Assembly: GCA_964408455.1 (NCBI GenBank) | Contig: CAYOZN010000008.1 | Location: 120,690 to 184,689 of the forward strand | Direction: 5' to 3' | DNA: 64,000 bases | Source: CAYOZN01 sp964408455 | GTDB lineage: Bacteria; Planctomycetota; Phycisphaerae; UBA1845; UTPLA1 | Shown: in pieces, positions 37,875 through 46,281 of the stretch | Position numbering within the stretch: the stretch's first letter is position 1 | Layout of the letters: every line of letters begins with the position of its first letter | Position numbers and translations under genes: made by a program | The notes under the pieces: model-generated | Seen by the model: the letters and a program-made list of their open reading frames with translations, nothing else | Databases searched by the model: none | What the model was told of the DNA's origin: nothing

Positions 37875-40800
37875 ATGCGAATGAATATTCGGACTGGAAT
37901 CGCGATGGTGTCGCTGTCGGCGTGCGCTCTTGTCGGCGCATGGATGAGCCTGTCCAGGCAGGCCGCGCCGGCACAGCATGAAGGCCCTTCAGACGCGACC
38001 GCACAGGCTCGGCCGGCGGATGATCGTCTCTGGCAGGCGCTGTCACAGGTAGCCTCGCGAAGCGTCTACGAAATGCTGACACCCGCGCAGCGCGATCTGG
38101 CGGCGCGTAGGCTCGCGCTGACCACGTCCGAGCAGCCGGTGCTCTTCTGCTTTGCGCCCGATACACCGCCCGAAATCGTAAGCCTGCTTTCGATTGGCCA
38201 GGATGGGCCGACGCCCCGATACAACCAGACCAGTCGCTGGTCTTCGACGGCCAGCGGCGGCACCGGCGGCGTGGGCGATCCCATCACGCTCACCTACAGC
38301 TTCCCGCCCGACGGAACCGTGATTCCCTTTCTCTCGGCTGCCGGCTTCCCCGAAGGCATCAACGACTTCAATGCGTGGATGAACAGCCTGTACGGCACGC
38401 CGGCCACCTGGCAGGCGTTATTCGCGCAGGTCTTCGCCCGCTGGAGCCAGCTCTGCGGCATCACGTACGTATACGAGCCGAACGACGATGGCGTGAACAT
38501 GCACCAGAACCCGGGTGTGCTCGGCGTGCGCGGCGATCTGCGCATCGGCGGGAAGTTTCTCGATGGAAACAGCGGCGTTTTGGCCTACAACAACTTCCCC
38601 GACGACGGTGACATGTGCTTCGACAGCTTCGATTCGTTCTACGGCAATCTGGGAAGTAATTCGCTGCGTCTGCGCAACGTCGCCGCTCACGAGCACGGTC
38701 ACGGCATGGGACAGTTGCACGTGTGCCCGGTCGAGCAGACCAAGCTCATGGAGCCCTTCATTTCCCTCGCCTACGATGGTCCGCGCCACGACGACGTGCG
38801 CAACGCCATGCGTCACTATGGCGATCCTTTCGAGCCCAATGAGACGATAGGCACCGCCACCGATATGGGCGCGCTGTCAGTGGGTGGCAGCCTCACGATC
38901 GGCGCCGTGCCCGCGCCCGCCATCCCCAATACACACCTGCTCGCGCTCGAGGCCGACGGTCAGTCCGACTATTTCCGTTTCACGCTCGAGGAAGCCGCCG
39001 AAGTGGTCATCACTGTCACGCCCCTCGGCCACTCCTACGACGACAGCAATCAGACCGGCGGGGGCTGCCAGAGCGGCAACATCATCAACAGCCAGAACAT
39101 CGCGAAGCTTGCGATTACGCTGGTGGATACAAACGGCCTCACGGTTCTGGCGACCGCGTTGTCTCAGCCCCTCGGCTCGCCCGAGACGCTCGAATTCGTC
39201 GTGTCCTTTCCCGGCACCTATTACATCCGCGTGTTCGAAGTCGGCACGCCTTCGGAGTCACAGATCTACCAGATGCAGGTACAGGCGCAGGCGGTGCCGT
39301 TCCTTCCGCTGGCGATCGCCATTGCCGGCCCTGCACCCTCCGTCCTGTCGCCCGGTGTAGCGACGCCCTTCGATGTTGTCATTGCCTCCAACGATGAGCA
39401 GCTGGTTCCCGGCTCGCAGCAGCTGCGCTATCGCTACAACGGCGGCGCCTTCCTCTCCGCGCCCCTCGCGCATGACGGCGGCAACAACTACATCGCTACC
39501 TTGCCGCCCGCCACCTGTGGAGACCAGCCGGAGTTTTATGTCGAGGCCTCGGGGACCATCAGCGGCCTGCAGACCAGCCCGGCAGATGGCCCCGCCGCGC
39601 CGCTCATCGCCATTGTCACGACCGGCTTCGACGAATTCGTCGACAACTTTGAGACCGAACAGGGATGGACCGTCTCCGGCAACGCCACGGACGGCCACTG
39701 GGACCGCGGCGTGCCCATCAACTGCGATCGCGGCGATCCCCCTTCCGATTCCGACGGATCGGGACAGTGCCGCCTGACCGACAACAGCGCCGCCGATGGC
39801 TGCAACAGCGACGTGGATGGCGTGACCACCATCACGTCGCCGCCATTCGACATGATCGACGGCGGCTTCATCGCTTACGACTACTGGCTGTACGACGAGC
39901 CGAACCCCATCGGTCCGGAGGATTTTCTGCGCGTCGAAGTTGCCACCAACGCGGCCGGCACCAACTGGCAGATCGTGCGTACCTATACGAGCGCGGCAGA
40001 GATCTGGCAGACCGACACCATCGCCGTGGGCACCGAAGTGCCTGCCAGCGCCACGCTCCGTCTGCGCATCACTGCGGCCGACAACAATCCCGGCGACGTC
40101 CTCGAAGCCGGCTTCGACAATCTCAGAATTTCCGCCAACATCTGCGATCCCGTGGTTCAGGCGCCCGCAGCCCCGACCGGTCTGGCCGCAAGCGACGGCA
40201 CATTCTGCGATCGCGTCGCCCTCAGCTGGAATGCCTCCGCGGGAGCGGATTCGTACGACGTGTTCCGCAACTCGGTTGATATTTCCGGCACGGCCGAATT
40301 GCTCGCGTCCGGGCTCGCCGTCACGCAGTTCGACGATCTCACCGCGCCGCCGGGCGCCAGCCGCTTCTACTGGGTAAAGGCCTGTAACGGCGGCGGGTGC
40401 AGCGACTTCAGCGCGAACGACACCGGCTTTGCCGACGCAGTCCCGCCGCTGGTGACCAATCTCGATGCAAGCGATTCAGAATGCGGCGTCGTTGAGCTGA
40501 CCTGGACCGCCGCCCCTGGCGCAGACGAGTACGACGTTTTCCGCAACACGGTAAACGACGAAGAGACAGCGACATCGATCGGCACGACGCCGCAGACCAG
40601 CCTGGATGACGGGACCGCCGTGCCCGGCCAGACCTATTTCTACTGGGTCGCCGCCGCGAATACCTGCGGCTCAGGCGCAAAGGCTGGCCCGGCGACCGGC
40701 GTGAATATCGGAAATGTGCCGACGGCGCCTTTGAATGTCGCCGCCAGCGACGATGTCCCCTGTGCAGCCGTTCTGATCACCTGGACGGCGGCGCCCGGCG

Positions 40801-41168
40801 CGACCAGCTACAACGTCCACCGCAGCATCGGAGCCGATCCGCAGTCGTCGGATCTGCTCGGCAGCACGGGCGATCTCTTCTTCGAGGATTTCACAGGCAC
40901 TCCGGACCAAGCGTACAACTACTGGATCACGGCGGCGAACGATTGCGGGACCAGCGGCTTCAGCACGCCCGATTCCGGCGTTCGGGATGCCGGCGTCCCC
41001 GGCGATCTGAATGGCGACCAGCTTGTGAACGGTATTGACGTCTCGTTCTACACGGCCGCGGTGTTGACCGATCCGTTTTACCATGCATGCGGCGACTTGG
41101 CCGCGCCTTTCGGCGTCCTGGATGATGCTGACACGGCCGCGTTTGTTGGCCTGCTGCTCGGGCAATAG
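37875..41168 (+). CDS. Secreted metzincin-type metallopeptidase with FN3-like repeats and C-terminal dockerin
   Basis: ATG 37875 follows AGGAAGG and begins an N-terminal hydrophobic signal (IAMVSLSACALVGAWMSL). The matrixin-like zinc motif HEHGHGMGQLH starts at residue 272 and is followed by an early Met-turn-like segment (TKLMEPF). A pre-peptidase-type C-terminal domain (residues 325-460) and a MAM/LamG-like domain follow. Then come three FN3-like repeats (APTGLAASDGTFCDRVALSW and relatives) and a dockerin-like end (GDLNGDQLVNGIDVSFYTAA). The protein has 1097 residues. It is likely exported and calcium-binding. Confidence 0.85.
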   Translation: MRMNIRTGIAMVSLSACALVGAWMSLSRQAAPAQHEGPSDATAQARPADDRLWQALSQVASRSVYEMLTPAQRDLAARRLALTTSEQPVLFCFAPDTPPEIVSLLSIGQDGPTPRYNQTSRWSSTASGGTGGVGDPITLTYSFPPDGTVIPFLSAAGFPEGINDFNAWMNSLYGTPATWQALFAQVFARWSQLCGITYVYEPNDDGVNMHQNPGVLGVRGDLRIGGKFLDGNSGVLAYNNFPDDGDMCFDSFDSFYGNLGSNSLRLRNVAAHEHGHGMGQLHVCPVEQTKLMEPFISLAYDGPRHDDVRNAMRHYGDPFEPNETIGTATDMGALSVGGSLTIGAVPAPAIPNTHLLALEADGQSDYFRFTLEEAAEVVITVTPLGHSYDDSNQTGGGCQSGNIINSQNIAKLAITLVDTNGLTVLATALSQPLGSPETLEFVVSFPGTYYIRVFEVGTPSESQIYQMQVQAQAVPFLPLAIAIAGPAPSVLSPGVATPFDVVIASNDEQLVPGSQQLRYRYNGGAFLSAPLAHDGGNNYIATLPPATCGDQPEFYVEASGTISGLQTSPADGPAAPLIAIVTTGFDEFVDNFETEQGWTVSGNATDGHWDRGVPINCDRGDPPSDSDGSGQCRLTDNSAADGCNSDVDGVTTITSPPFDMIDGGFIAYDYWLYDEPNPIGPEDFLRVEVATNAAGTNWQIVRTYTSAAEIWQTDTIAVGTEVPASATLRLRITAADNNPGDVLEAGFDNLRISANICDPVVQAPAAPTGLAASDGTFCDRVALSWNASAGADSYDVFRNSVDISGTAELLASGLAVTQFDDLTAPPGASRFYWVKACNGGGCSDFSANDTGFADAVPPLVTNLDASDSECGVVELTWTAAPGADEYDVFRNTVNDEETATSIGTTPQTSLDDGTAVPGQTYFYWVAAANTCGSGAKAGPATGVNIGNVPTAPLNVAASDDVPCAAVLITWTAAPGATSYNVHRSIGADPQSSDLLGSTGDLFFEDFTGTPDQAYNYWITAANDCGTSGFSTPDSGVRDAGVPGDLNGDQLVNGIDVSFYTAAVLTDPFYHACGDLAAPFGVLDDADTAAFVGLLLGQ

Positions 41169-42139
41169 CGATTGTGCTCGTGGCTTGCCCGGCGGCGGAC
41201 CCATCCGAAGCGGCCTTGTGAATTGGAATTTTTTTTCGCTGGGAACCGAGCAGGTACGCGCCGATAAGTCCCGCCCGGCGCAGCCTTTTTCAAAGCCGGT
41301 TCGCCCCATGGAGCGGTAAAAAGACCCGAAACTCCGAAACTCAAGGGTTGCAATCGCGAGCGGAATTGATACACTCGTCTTTGCTCGGAAAAGGCGATTC
41401 GACGCCAGTTTTCCGGCATGGCGTAGGGAAAAACCTGATACTGGAATTCTGGCGCTCGGCTATCTAGAATCCGACGCTAGGACAGAAAGAACGACGGGCG
41501 TGCCAGCCCACGTTTGACCACGATCCTTCCTCTCTCCGGCCCGAACACTCGTGGTTGAACTATGGTACGCCCGTCGTTCCTTTTGTCCTTTCTTTTCTCT
41601 CAAGCCTTCTATTTCGTGTCGCCTGTTTGACAGTTGCGCGTGCATTCAGCGCCTGCGGCCTGCGCGCAACGCCGGTTGTCGAGGTGACGCGGCGAGTCCC
41701 AGCGTCCATATCTGCCGGGTCGCCGTACCCTTCTTCAGAAATGAACCATCGACGCTCACGGGCACGCTTGCCGCAGGTGCAAATCGCCCGCTGCCTCCTG
41801 CCGTTTGCTGCGAAACCTGCCCTGTCCGCCAGAAGGTCCGCGTTGCCGCGCATCCCCCGGCTGAAGGCGAACATCCCCCACGTCGAGGAGCGTTCGGCCG
41901 TAAAAAACGGCCCCTCTCGTGCGAATTTCACCCTTTGAAAATTCTCCGCGAAAATTATCTATCTTGTGAAGGGATATGATAATATGCTCCACCCGTGGAG
42001 GCCCATCGTCACAAAGGACGCAGCCGCCTTTGGTTCCGGCAGTACCAAACCCGAGACGTCGAACAGTCGCCTCGCACGCCGCCCCCGATGATTATGGCGG
42101 CCAAAGTAACACCTCGTTCCGATCATCGAAGGACCCAGC
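41169..42139. other. Long intergenic stretch, 971 bases, no supported gene
   Basis: Open frames on both strands (up to about 140 codons) overlap each other, lack ribosome sites and encode Arg/Ser/Pro-rich peptides with no family pattern. The stretch holds a 109-base inverted-repeat element at 41480-41588 and a small hairpin GGCCGT-AAAA-ACGGCC near 41898. The region upstream of 42140 is AT-richer (41935-41985), which may mark a promoter. Confidence 0.5.
41480..41588. repeat. Inverted-repeat element with 25-base ends
   Basis: The left arm (41480-41504, containing GAACGACGGGCGTGCC) and right arm (41564-41588, containing GGTACGCCCGTCGTTC) pair at about 22 of 25 positions with a 59-base internal segment. 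It encodes no transposase and could be a small non-autonomous element or RNA hairpin. Confidence 0.6.
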
Positions 42140-42619
42140 ATGTCCACCCAGCCCTTCGGCACCGCCGAAACGTTTCAGTCGCCAGCCGTACGACAGATTT
42201 CCGTCTTCCTGGACGACCGCGTCGGCGCCCTCCTGCGCTTGTTTCAGGCCTTTGAGGGTTCAGAGGTCCGCGTTGTCGGCATGTCCGTCGTTCACGCCAT
42301 CGATTGCGCCATCGTTCGCCTCATTTGCGACGACAGCGACGCCGCAGAAAAAATCCTCGCCGACCGCAACTTTGCCATCAGCCAGACCGAACTCGTCGTC
42401 GTCGAAGTCCCGCACGGTCACGGACTGCGGTCCATCTGCTCGGCCCTGCTCGCCGGCGAGGTGAACATCGACTACGCCTATCCCCTGCTCACCCGGCCCA
42501 CCGGTCGCCCCGCCCTGGCCATCCACACCGAGGATCTGACGACGGCGGTCTCGCTGCTACGCAATCGCCAGTTCACGGTGCTTTCGGAAAACGACCTCGG
42601 CCCCGGCCCGCTGCGATGA
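42140..42619 (+). CDS. Tandem ACT-domain protein
   Basis: The 159-residue protein has two ACT-like ferredoxin folds: residues 17-85 (RQISVFLDDRVGALLRLFQA, then DCAIVRLICDDSDAAEKIL) and residues 95-155 (PHGHGLRSICSALLAGEVNI, then RPALAIHTEDLTTAVSLL). Stand-alone ACT proteins bind amino acids or act as regulators. The ATG follows AAGGA. No enzyme partner is next to it, so the ligand is unknown. Confidence 0.8.
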   Translation: MSTQPFGTAETFQSPAVRQISVFLDDRVGALLRLFQAFEGSEVRVVGMSVVHAIDCAIVRLICDDSDAAEKILADRNFAISQTELVVVEVPHGHGLRSICSALLAGEVNIDYAYPLLTRPTGRPALAIHTEDLTTAVSLLRNRQFTVLSENDLGPGPLR

Positions 42620-42708
42620 TATGATATGCGCGGCCATCGGGCTCATGGCGAATGCCATGCGGCCTGACATCATGGTGCCTTATTTTGACCTTTAACGCAT
42701 CGAAGGCT

Positions 42709-42860
42709 TGAAGATTTGATTTTTTGGCGTGTCTTGATGACTCTTGGAGTGCTTGATTTTTTAAGCGTTTCGGCGTTTCGACGCGCTGACGCGTTGACGT
42801 TTCGACGCGATAACGTTTTGCTGTTTCGACGCGCTGACGTTTTGACGCGTTGCCGTTTTC
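42709..42860. repeat. Low-complexity tract of 7-9-base words upstream of tRNA-Val
   Basis: The first half is built of CTTGA/TTGATTTTTT-type words and the second half of GTTTCGACGCG, CTGACG and GTTTTGACG words repeated with variation. It ends 3 bases before the tRNA. It resembles in style, not in sequence, the GGGATTGAG word tracts inserted in mfd. Confidence 0.65.
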
Positions 42861-42863
42861 TCA

Positions 42864-42937
42864 GGGCGTTTAGCTCAGTTGGCCAGAGCGCCTCGTTTAC
42901 ACCGAGGATGTCGGGGGTTCGAGTCCCTCAACGCCCA
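42864..42937 (+). tRNA. tRNA-Val (anticodon TAC), integration site
   Basis: The cloverleaf is complete: acceptor GGGCGTT/AACGCCC, D-stem GCTC/GAGC, anticodon stem CCTCG/CGAGG with loop TTTACAC (anticodon TAC), T-arm GGGGG-TTCGAGT-CCCTC with discriminator A, no encoded CCA. A tyrosine recombinase gene lies directly downstream on the opposite strand, so the 3' half of this tRNA is the probable attachment core. Confidence 0.95.
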
Positions 42938-44209
42938 CTTTTCCCCTTCCACTATCGCGCCGCTCGCGTCGTCTTGCGACTGACCCCCAACCGTTGCGCA
43001 CAAACGCGGATCGCCGTTTTCGCCTCGTCGCGAAACGGCGGGTTCGGTAGGGCGCGTGGCACCGCTTGCGCGAAAAGTTGTCAACAAATCTGCAGCGCGC
43101 TGCACCGCCTTTTCGTAATCTTCGTCGCGAACCCGGAGGTAGTGCTCGGTCGCGATCGCCGTCGAATGGCCGAGCCAACTCGAGCAAACGTGAGCGGGAT
43201 ACTGGGCCGCGAGTTCGGTGGCGCGTGACGCCCGCAGGTTGACGAAGGCCTTCGGCCACATTTTCAAGCCCGCGCGCCGCACAATCTTGCTGAACGTCGT
43301 CCGCATGTTCTTGGTGGCGTTGGCGTATCGTGTGATGACCTTTTCTGATTTGTCGTCGGGGTCGTAGGCTGCCGCAAGCGCGTCGGCCAGTTCAGGAAAA
43401 AGGGGAATGATCCTCTCGGCTCCGCCCTCGTGGTGTTCAGTTTTTGAGCTCGTGATCCGTACGCGATTCTTGTCCCAGTCAACATCCGACCACTTCAGCG
43501 CCAGCACCTCGCTCGGGCATCGCACGCCGCCGATCCTCGCCAGCGCGATGATCACCTTCCACTGTGGGCAGGGGCAATTCTCGATGAGCTTCGCGAAGTC
43601 CGCGAGCGAGACGAAGTGAAATTTCTTCGGGTTGCCTCGAACGGAAGCGGGCAGGTGTTCAAATGGGTTGTGATCGATCAAGCGCCGCCGCATGGCTGCT
43701 CGGAAGACTTGGCGTGCGAGCCCGATTCTGCGCCGGACGGTGTTCTCGGAGAGCCTCTCGACGCCGACGAGGTGCGCCTTAAACGTGTCGCCATCGCCCG
43801 CAGTGAAACTCGCAATGGGCTTGTCTGCCGGAAAGCACGTCAACAGGTTGCGCTCAATATTCGAATATGTGACCAAGGTCGCCGGTTTGGAGTCGACCTT
43901 CTGGCTGATGAAGGTCGTGAGCCACTCCCCCAACGTCATCGCCTCCGGCACCTCCCGCGCCTGCACCAACCCGTGCTTCACGAGCTGCTTTTCGATCGCC
44001 GATCCGCGGATCGACTCGAGCCAGTCCAGCGTCGGCTTTTTCAGGGACAGCGCGCCGCCCGACTTGTAGGCCGCGATGATGTTCTCGATCTGCTTCTTGA
44101 TGGGCACCACGTCGGTCTTGTCGAGCTTGCCCACGCCGATTGTGCACCGCTTGCCCTGGTGGACGAACTGCACCTGCTTGATTCCGTTTCGGTTGACGAT
44201 CGATGCCAT
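42875..44209 (-). CDS. int: Tyrosine recombinase (integrase) overlapping tRNA-Val
   Basis: The 444-residue protein starts at ATG 44209, overlapping the previous stop by one base. A core-binding domain (MTLGEWLTTFISQKV, about residues 105-200) precedes the catalytic domain with the first Arg in GGVRCPSEVLALKW, NLRASRATEL (Asn replacing the usual His of HxxR), the SWLGHS motif and the nucleophile in EHYLRV near residue 356. A further 88 residues follow. The last 20 or so codons are antisense to the tRNA-Val gene and the stop is in its D-arm, so the C-terminus should differ between integrated and excised states. Confidence 0.93.
   Translation of the reverse strand: MASIVNRNGIKQVQFVHQGKRCTIGVGKLDKTDVVPIKKQIENIIAAYKSGGALSLKKPTLDWLESIRGSAIEKQLVKHGLVQAREVPEAMTLGEWLTTFISQKVDSKPATLVTYSNIERNLLTCFPADKPIASFTAGDGDTFKAHLVGVERLSENTVRRRIGLARQVFRAAMRRRLIDHNPFEHLPASVRGNPKKFHFVSLADFAKLIENCPCPQWKVIIALARIGGVRCPSEVLALKWSDVDWDKNRVRITSSKTEHHEGGAERIIPLFPELADALAAAYDPDDKSEKVITRYANATKNMRTTFSKIVRRAGLKMWPKAFVNLRASRATELAAQYPAHVCSSWLGHSTAIATEHYLRVRDEDYEKAVQRAADLLTTFRASGATRPTEPAVSRRGENGDPRLCATVGGQSQDDASGAIVEGEKWALRDSNPRHPRCKRGALAN
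42911..42937 (+). other. Candidate attL core in the tRNA-Val 3' end
   Basis: The T-arm and acceptor part of the tRNA is the usual recombination core for tyrosine recombinases in this position. Exact crossover points cannot be set without the other end of the element. Confidence 0.5.
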
Positions 44210-44415
44210 CACTTCACCTTCTTTCGGCGTACCTTCCTGAGCTCGTAGCCCAGCGCCTCGCACAACTTGCCGGTCGTGGTCAGGCCGATTTCGGTGCGAA
44301 TCCCGTTCGCAAATCGGTTGAGGACGCTGTATTCCAGGCCCGCGTCCTTGGCCAAGGCGTACAGCGATCGCGGGTCGTCCTCGATCGCGTCTCGCAACAT
44401 CTTGATCAGGTCCAT
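44209..44415 (-). CDS. Small XRE/HTH-like regulator of the element
   Basis: ATG 44415 follows GGAGGT at 7 bases. The 68-residue product has a helix-turn-helix-like stretch (RSLYALAKDAGLEYSVLNRF ANG) and a basic tail (RKVRRKKVK). It lies between the excisionase-like gene and int, overlapping int by one base, and probably regulates excision or int expression. This is inferred from size and position. Confidence 0.72.
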   Translation of the reverse strand: MDLIKMLRDAIEDDPRSLYALAKDAGLEYSVLNRFANGIRTEIGLTTTGKLCEALGYELRKVRRKKVK

Positions 44416-44447
44416 GCCAGTACCTCCGGGTCCGGAGTATATGGCAA

Positions 44448-44663
44448 TCAGCATAGTGTGTCAACTGACATAGTGCCCGATTTGTCGAGCCAATCTTTCA
44501 GCGCCCTGGGCGAAAATAGCAGGAGTTTTCCCATCTTCTTGTGCGGAATCTGGCCTGCCGCCGCCCAGCGCTGGACGGTCCTGCGGCTGACGCCGAGCAG
44601 CTTGGCCGCCGCCTTGGCGTCGAGGGCGAGGCGTTCTTGGGTTTCGTTCTCGTTCGCTTTCAT
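44448..44663 (-). CDS. Excisionase-like HTH protein (MerR/AlpA type)
   Basis: The 71-residue protein contains the DNA-binding pattern of the excisionase/HTH_17 family: LDAKAAAKLLGVSRRTVQRWAAAGQIPHKKMGKLLLFSPRALKDWL. GAGGA precedes the ATG. Such proteins bend DNA for excision (Xis) or act as AlpA-like regulators in phage satellites. It lies directly upstream of the regulator and int. Confidence 0.85.
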   Translation of the reverse strand: MKANENETQERLALDAKAAAKLLGVSRRTVQRWAAAGQIPHKKMGKLLLFSPRALKDWLDKSGTMSVDTLC

Positions 44664-44685
44664 CGATGTTCCTCCGTAAACATGG

Positions 44686-46272
44686 TTAGTCTTCGCTCGT
44701 CGTTTCGAAGACGTGCATCACTTGTCGCCGTACCGTGTCGAGGTACGCGGCGTCCTGTTGTTCGCGTTCGACTTCCGCGTTGAAGGCGTCGATGTCGATG
44801 ACCGACTCGATGGACCGACGCAGGATGTTCTGGAGCTCGGTAGGAGGGATCGCCTCCAACTCGTAGACGTCGTCGCCGAAGCGCTCGACGAACTTGTCGC
44901 GCGTGGCCGAGCCGGCCTTGGCCTTCATCTGCGGCGGCAGCTCCATCTCGCGGACCTGCTCCAGCGTCAGCGCCACCTTGATGGCGTGGACCTCGTCGAT
45001 GCCGAAGTCGTCGCGCAGGGATCGAGCGAACGACTCGGCGATGGTCTGGCCATCGGGATCGAAGTCGCTGAGGAAGAGCACCACCAGCTTCTCGCGGCCC
45101 GACTTCCGGAATCGCTCGGCCAGTTCGCGCCGCGGGTTGATCGAGCAGTAGCCGCGGCCGATCGTCAGCGGGACGGCGAATTCCTGGGCCACTGGCTTCA
45201 CGATGCCCTGCACCGTCAACTTTTCGCCGACGATCTCAATGTGGTTGATCTGCGATTGCTGGTAGTCGCGCCAGTAGCCCTTGAGCAGGTCGTCCAGTTC
45301 GCGGCGCAGGAAGGGCTGCGGATCGGGATCAGTCTGCCAGATCACCACCGGACGGGTTTCATCGCCGATCGACTCCCACGGGATGCGCCCCGTCAGGCGG
45401 GCTCGGGTCAGCAGGTCGCAGAGATCTTGGTAGCTGGCCCGGTCGTTGGCATACACCGACAGCGGCTTCTTCGCATGACGCAATGGCGGGTCGTTCAGCA
45501 GGGCATAGTGCACCTGTCTGTCGGACAACGGCCAGAATTTCCGTCGCTGGGCGATGATGTCGGCGACGGACTGCAGGAACGGTTCCTTGGCCTTACTGAT
45601 GGCATTTCGCTTCCGCGGATCGCTCAGTTCCAGCGTGCCCAGGCAAATCCCAGACATGTCCGACTTTTCGCGGCGATAGTTGAGCAGGGACTGGTACGCC
45701 TCCGCCGGATCGGCCGCGACCACCTCTTCCTTAAGCTTCTCGGCAAGGGTCTTCTCGCGTTGCCGGTTGCATTCGCGCAGGACGCGAACGAAGGCGTCGA
45801 TGTCGTCCAGACGCCTGATCGGCCAGACACGGACTGGCAGCTCCTTCAGGCCCGCCAGGCGAGCGGCGGCGTAGCGCCGGTGACCGCTGAGAATCCAACC
45901 ATCAAGGGTGACGATCAGCGGTTCGAGCAGCCCGTGGGCGGAGATGCTGTTGGCCATCGCGATGATCTCTGGGTCGTCGGGGTTCACGGGCCGGTAGAGC
46001 CGGTCGTTTTCCGGGCTGGGGTGGATGTCGTCGATGTGCCAGTTTGCTATCGAGCCATCCCGGGCTTTTGCAAACCGCACCGCGTCTTCGGCTGACATCG
46101 ATTCTGCGCCAGTCTCACGGCAGCTCGTGATGTACTGTTCGAATGTGTCCCGAGGCAGCTGGGCGGCGGCCATCCACTGCCGGGCTTGTGCGGCGGTGAT
46201 ACCAAGCTTGGCGAGCAGTGGGTCCGAACTCTTCTTGCGTCTGCGTGGTCGTTTTGGCGTCCTTGCCTTCAT
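44686..46272 (-). CDS. ParB-like domain fused to a TopoVI-A/Toprim-like protein
   Basis: Residues 75-190 form a ParB/Srx-type N-terminal domain (MANSISAHGLLEPLIVTLDG WILSGHRRYAAARLAG, with the conserved GHRR). Residues 240-330 resemble the winged-helix part of topoisomerase VI subunit A (LSDRQVHYALLND, including an R-x-x-x-Y pattern; ARLTGRIPWESIGD). Residues 345-450 carry a Toprim domain with Glu (HIEIVGEKLTVQGI) and the DxD motif (LFLSDFDPDGQTIA). I do not know a named family with this combination. It sits in the replication module of the element, so a role in element replication, partition or DNA-end processing is plausible. Confidence 0.8.
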   Translation of the reverse strand: MKARTPKRPRRRKKSSDPLLAKLGITAAQARQWMAAAQLPRDTFEQYITSCRETGAESMSAEDAVRFAKARDGSIANWHIDDIHPSPENDRLYRPVNPDDPEIIAMANSISAHGLLEPLIVTLDGWILSGHRRYAAARLAGLKELPVRVWPIRRLDDIDAFVRVLRECNRQREKTLAEKLKEEVVAADPAEAYQSLLNYRREKSDMSGICLGTLELSDPRKRNAISKAKEPFLQSVADIIAQRRKFWPLSDRQVHYALLNDPPLRHAKKPLSVYANDRASYQDLCDLLTRARLTGRIPWESIGDETRPVVIWQTDPDPQPFLRRELDDLLKGYWRDYQQSQINHIEIVGEKLTVQGIVKPVAQEFAVPLTIGRGYCSINPRRELAERFRKSGREKLVVLFLSDFDPDGQTIAESFARSLRDDFGIDEVHAIKVALTLEQVREMELPPQMKAKAGSATRDKFVERFGDDVYELEAIPPTELQNILRRSIESVIDIDAFNAEVEREQQDAAYLDTVRRQVMHVFETTSED

Positions 46273-46281
46273 GTAAAGTCC

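Noticed and set aside
41551..41979. Open frames of 127-142 codons in the long spacer
   Set aside because: They overlap in two plus-strand frames and one minus-strand frame, lack ribosome sites and give Arg/Pro-rich peptides.
43616..44248. Open frame of 210 codons antisense to int
   Set aside because: Antisense shadow; composition is Arg/Leu/Asp-rich with no family pattern and int shows all catalytic motifs.
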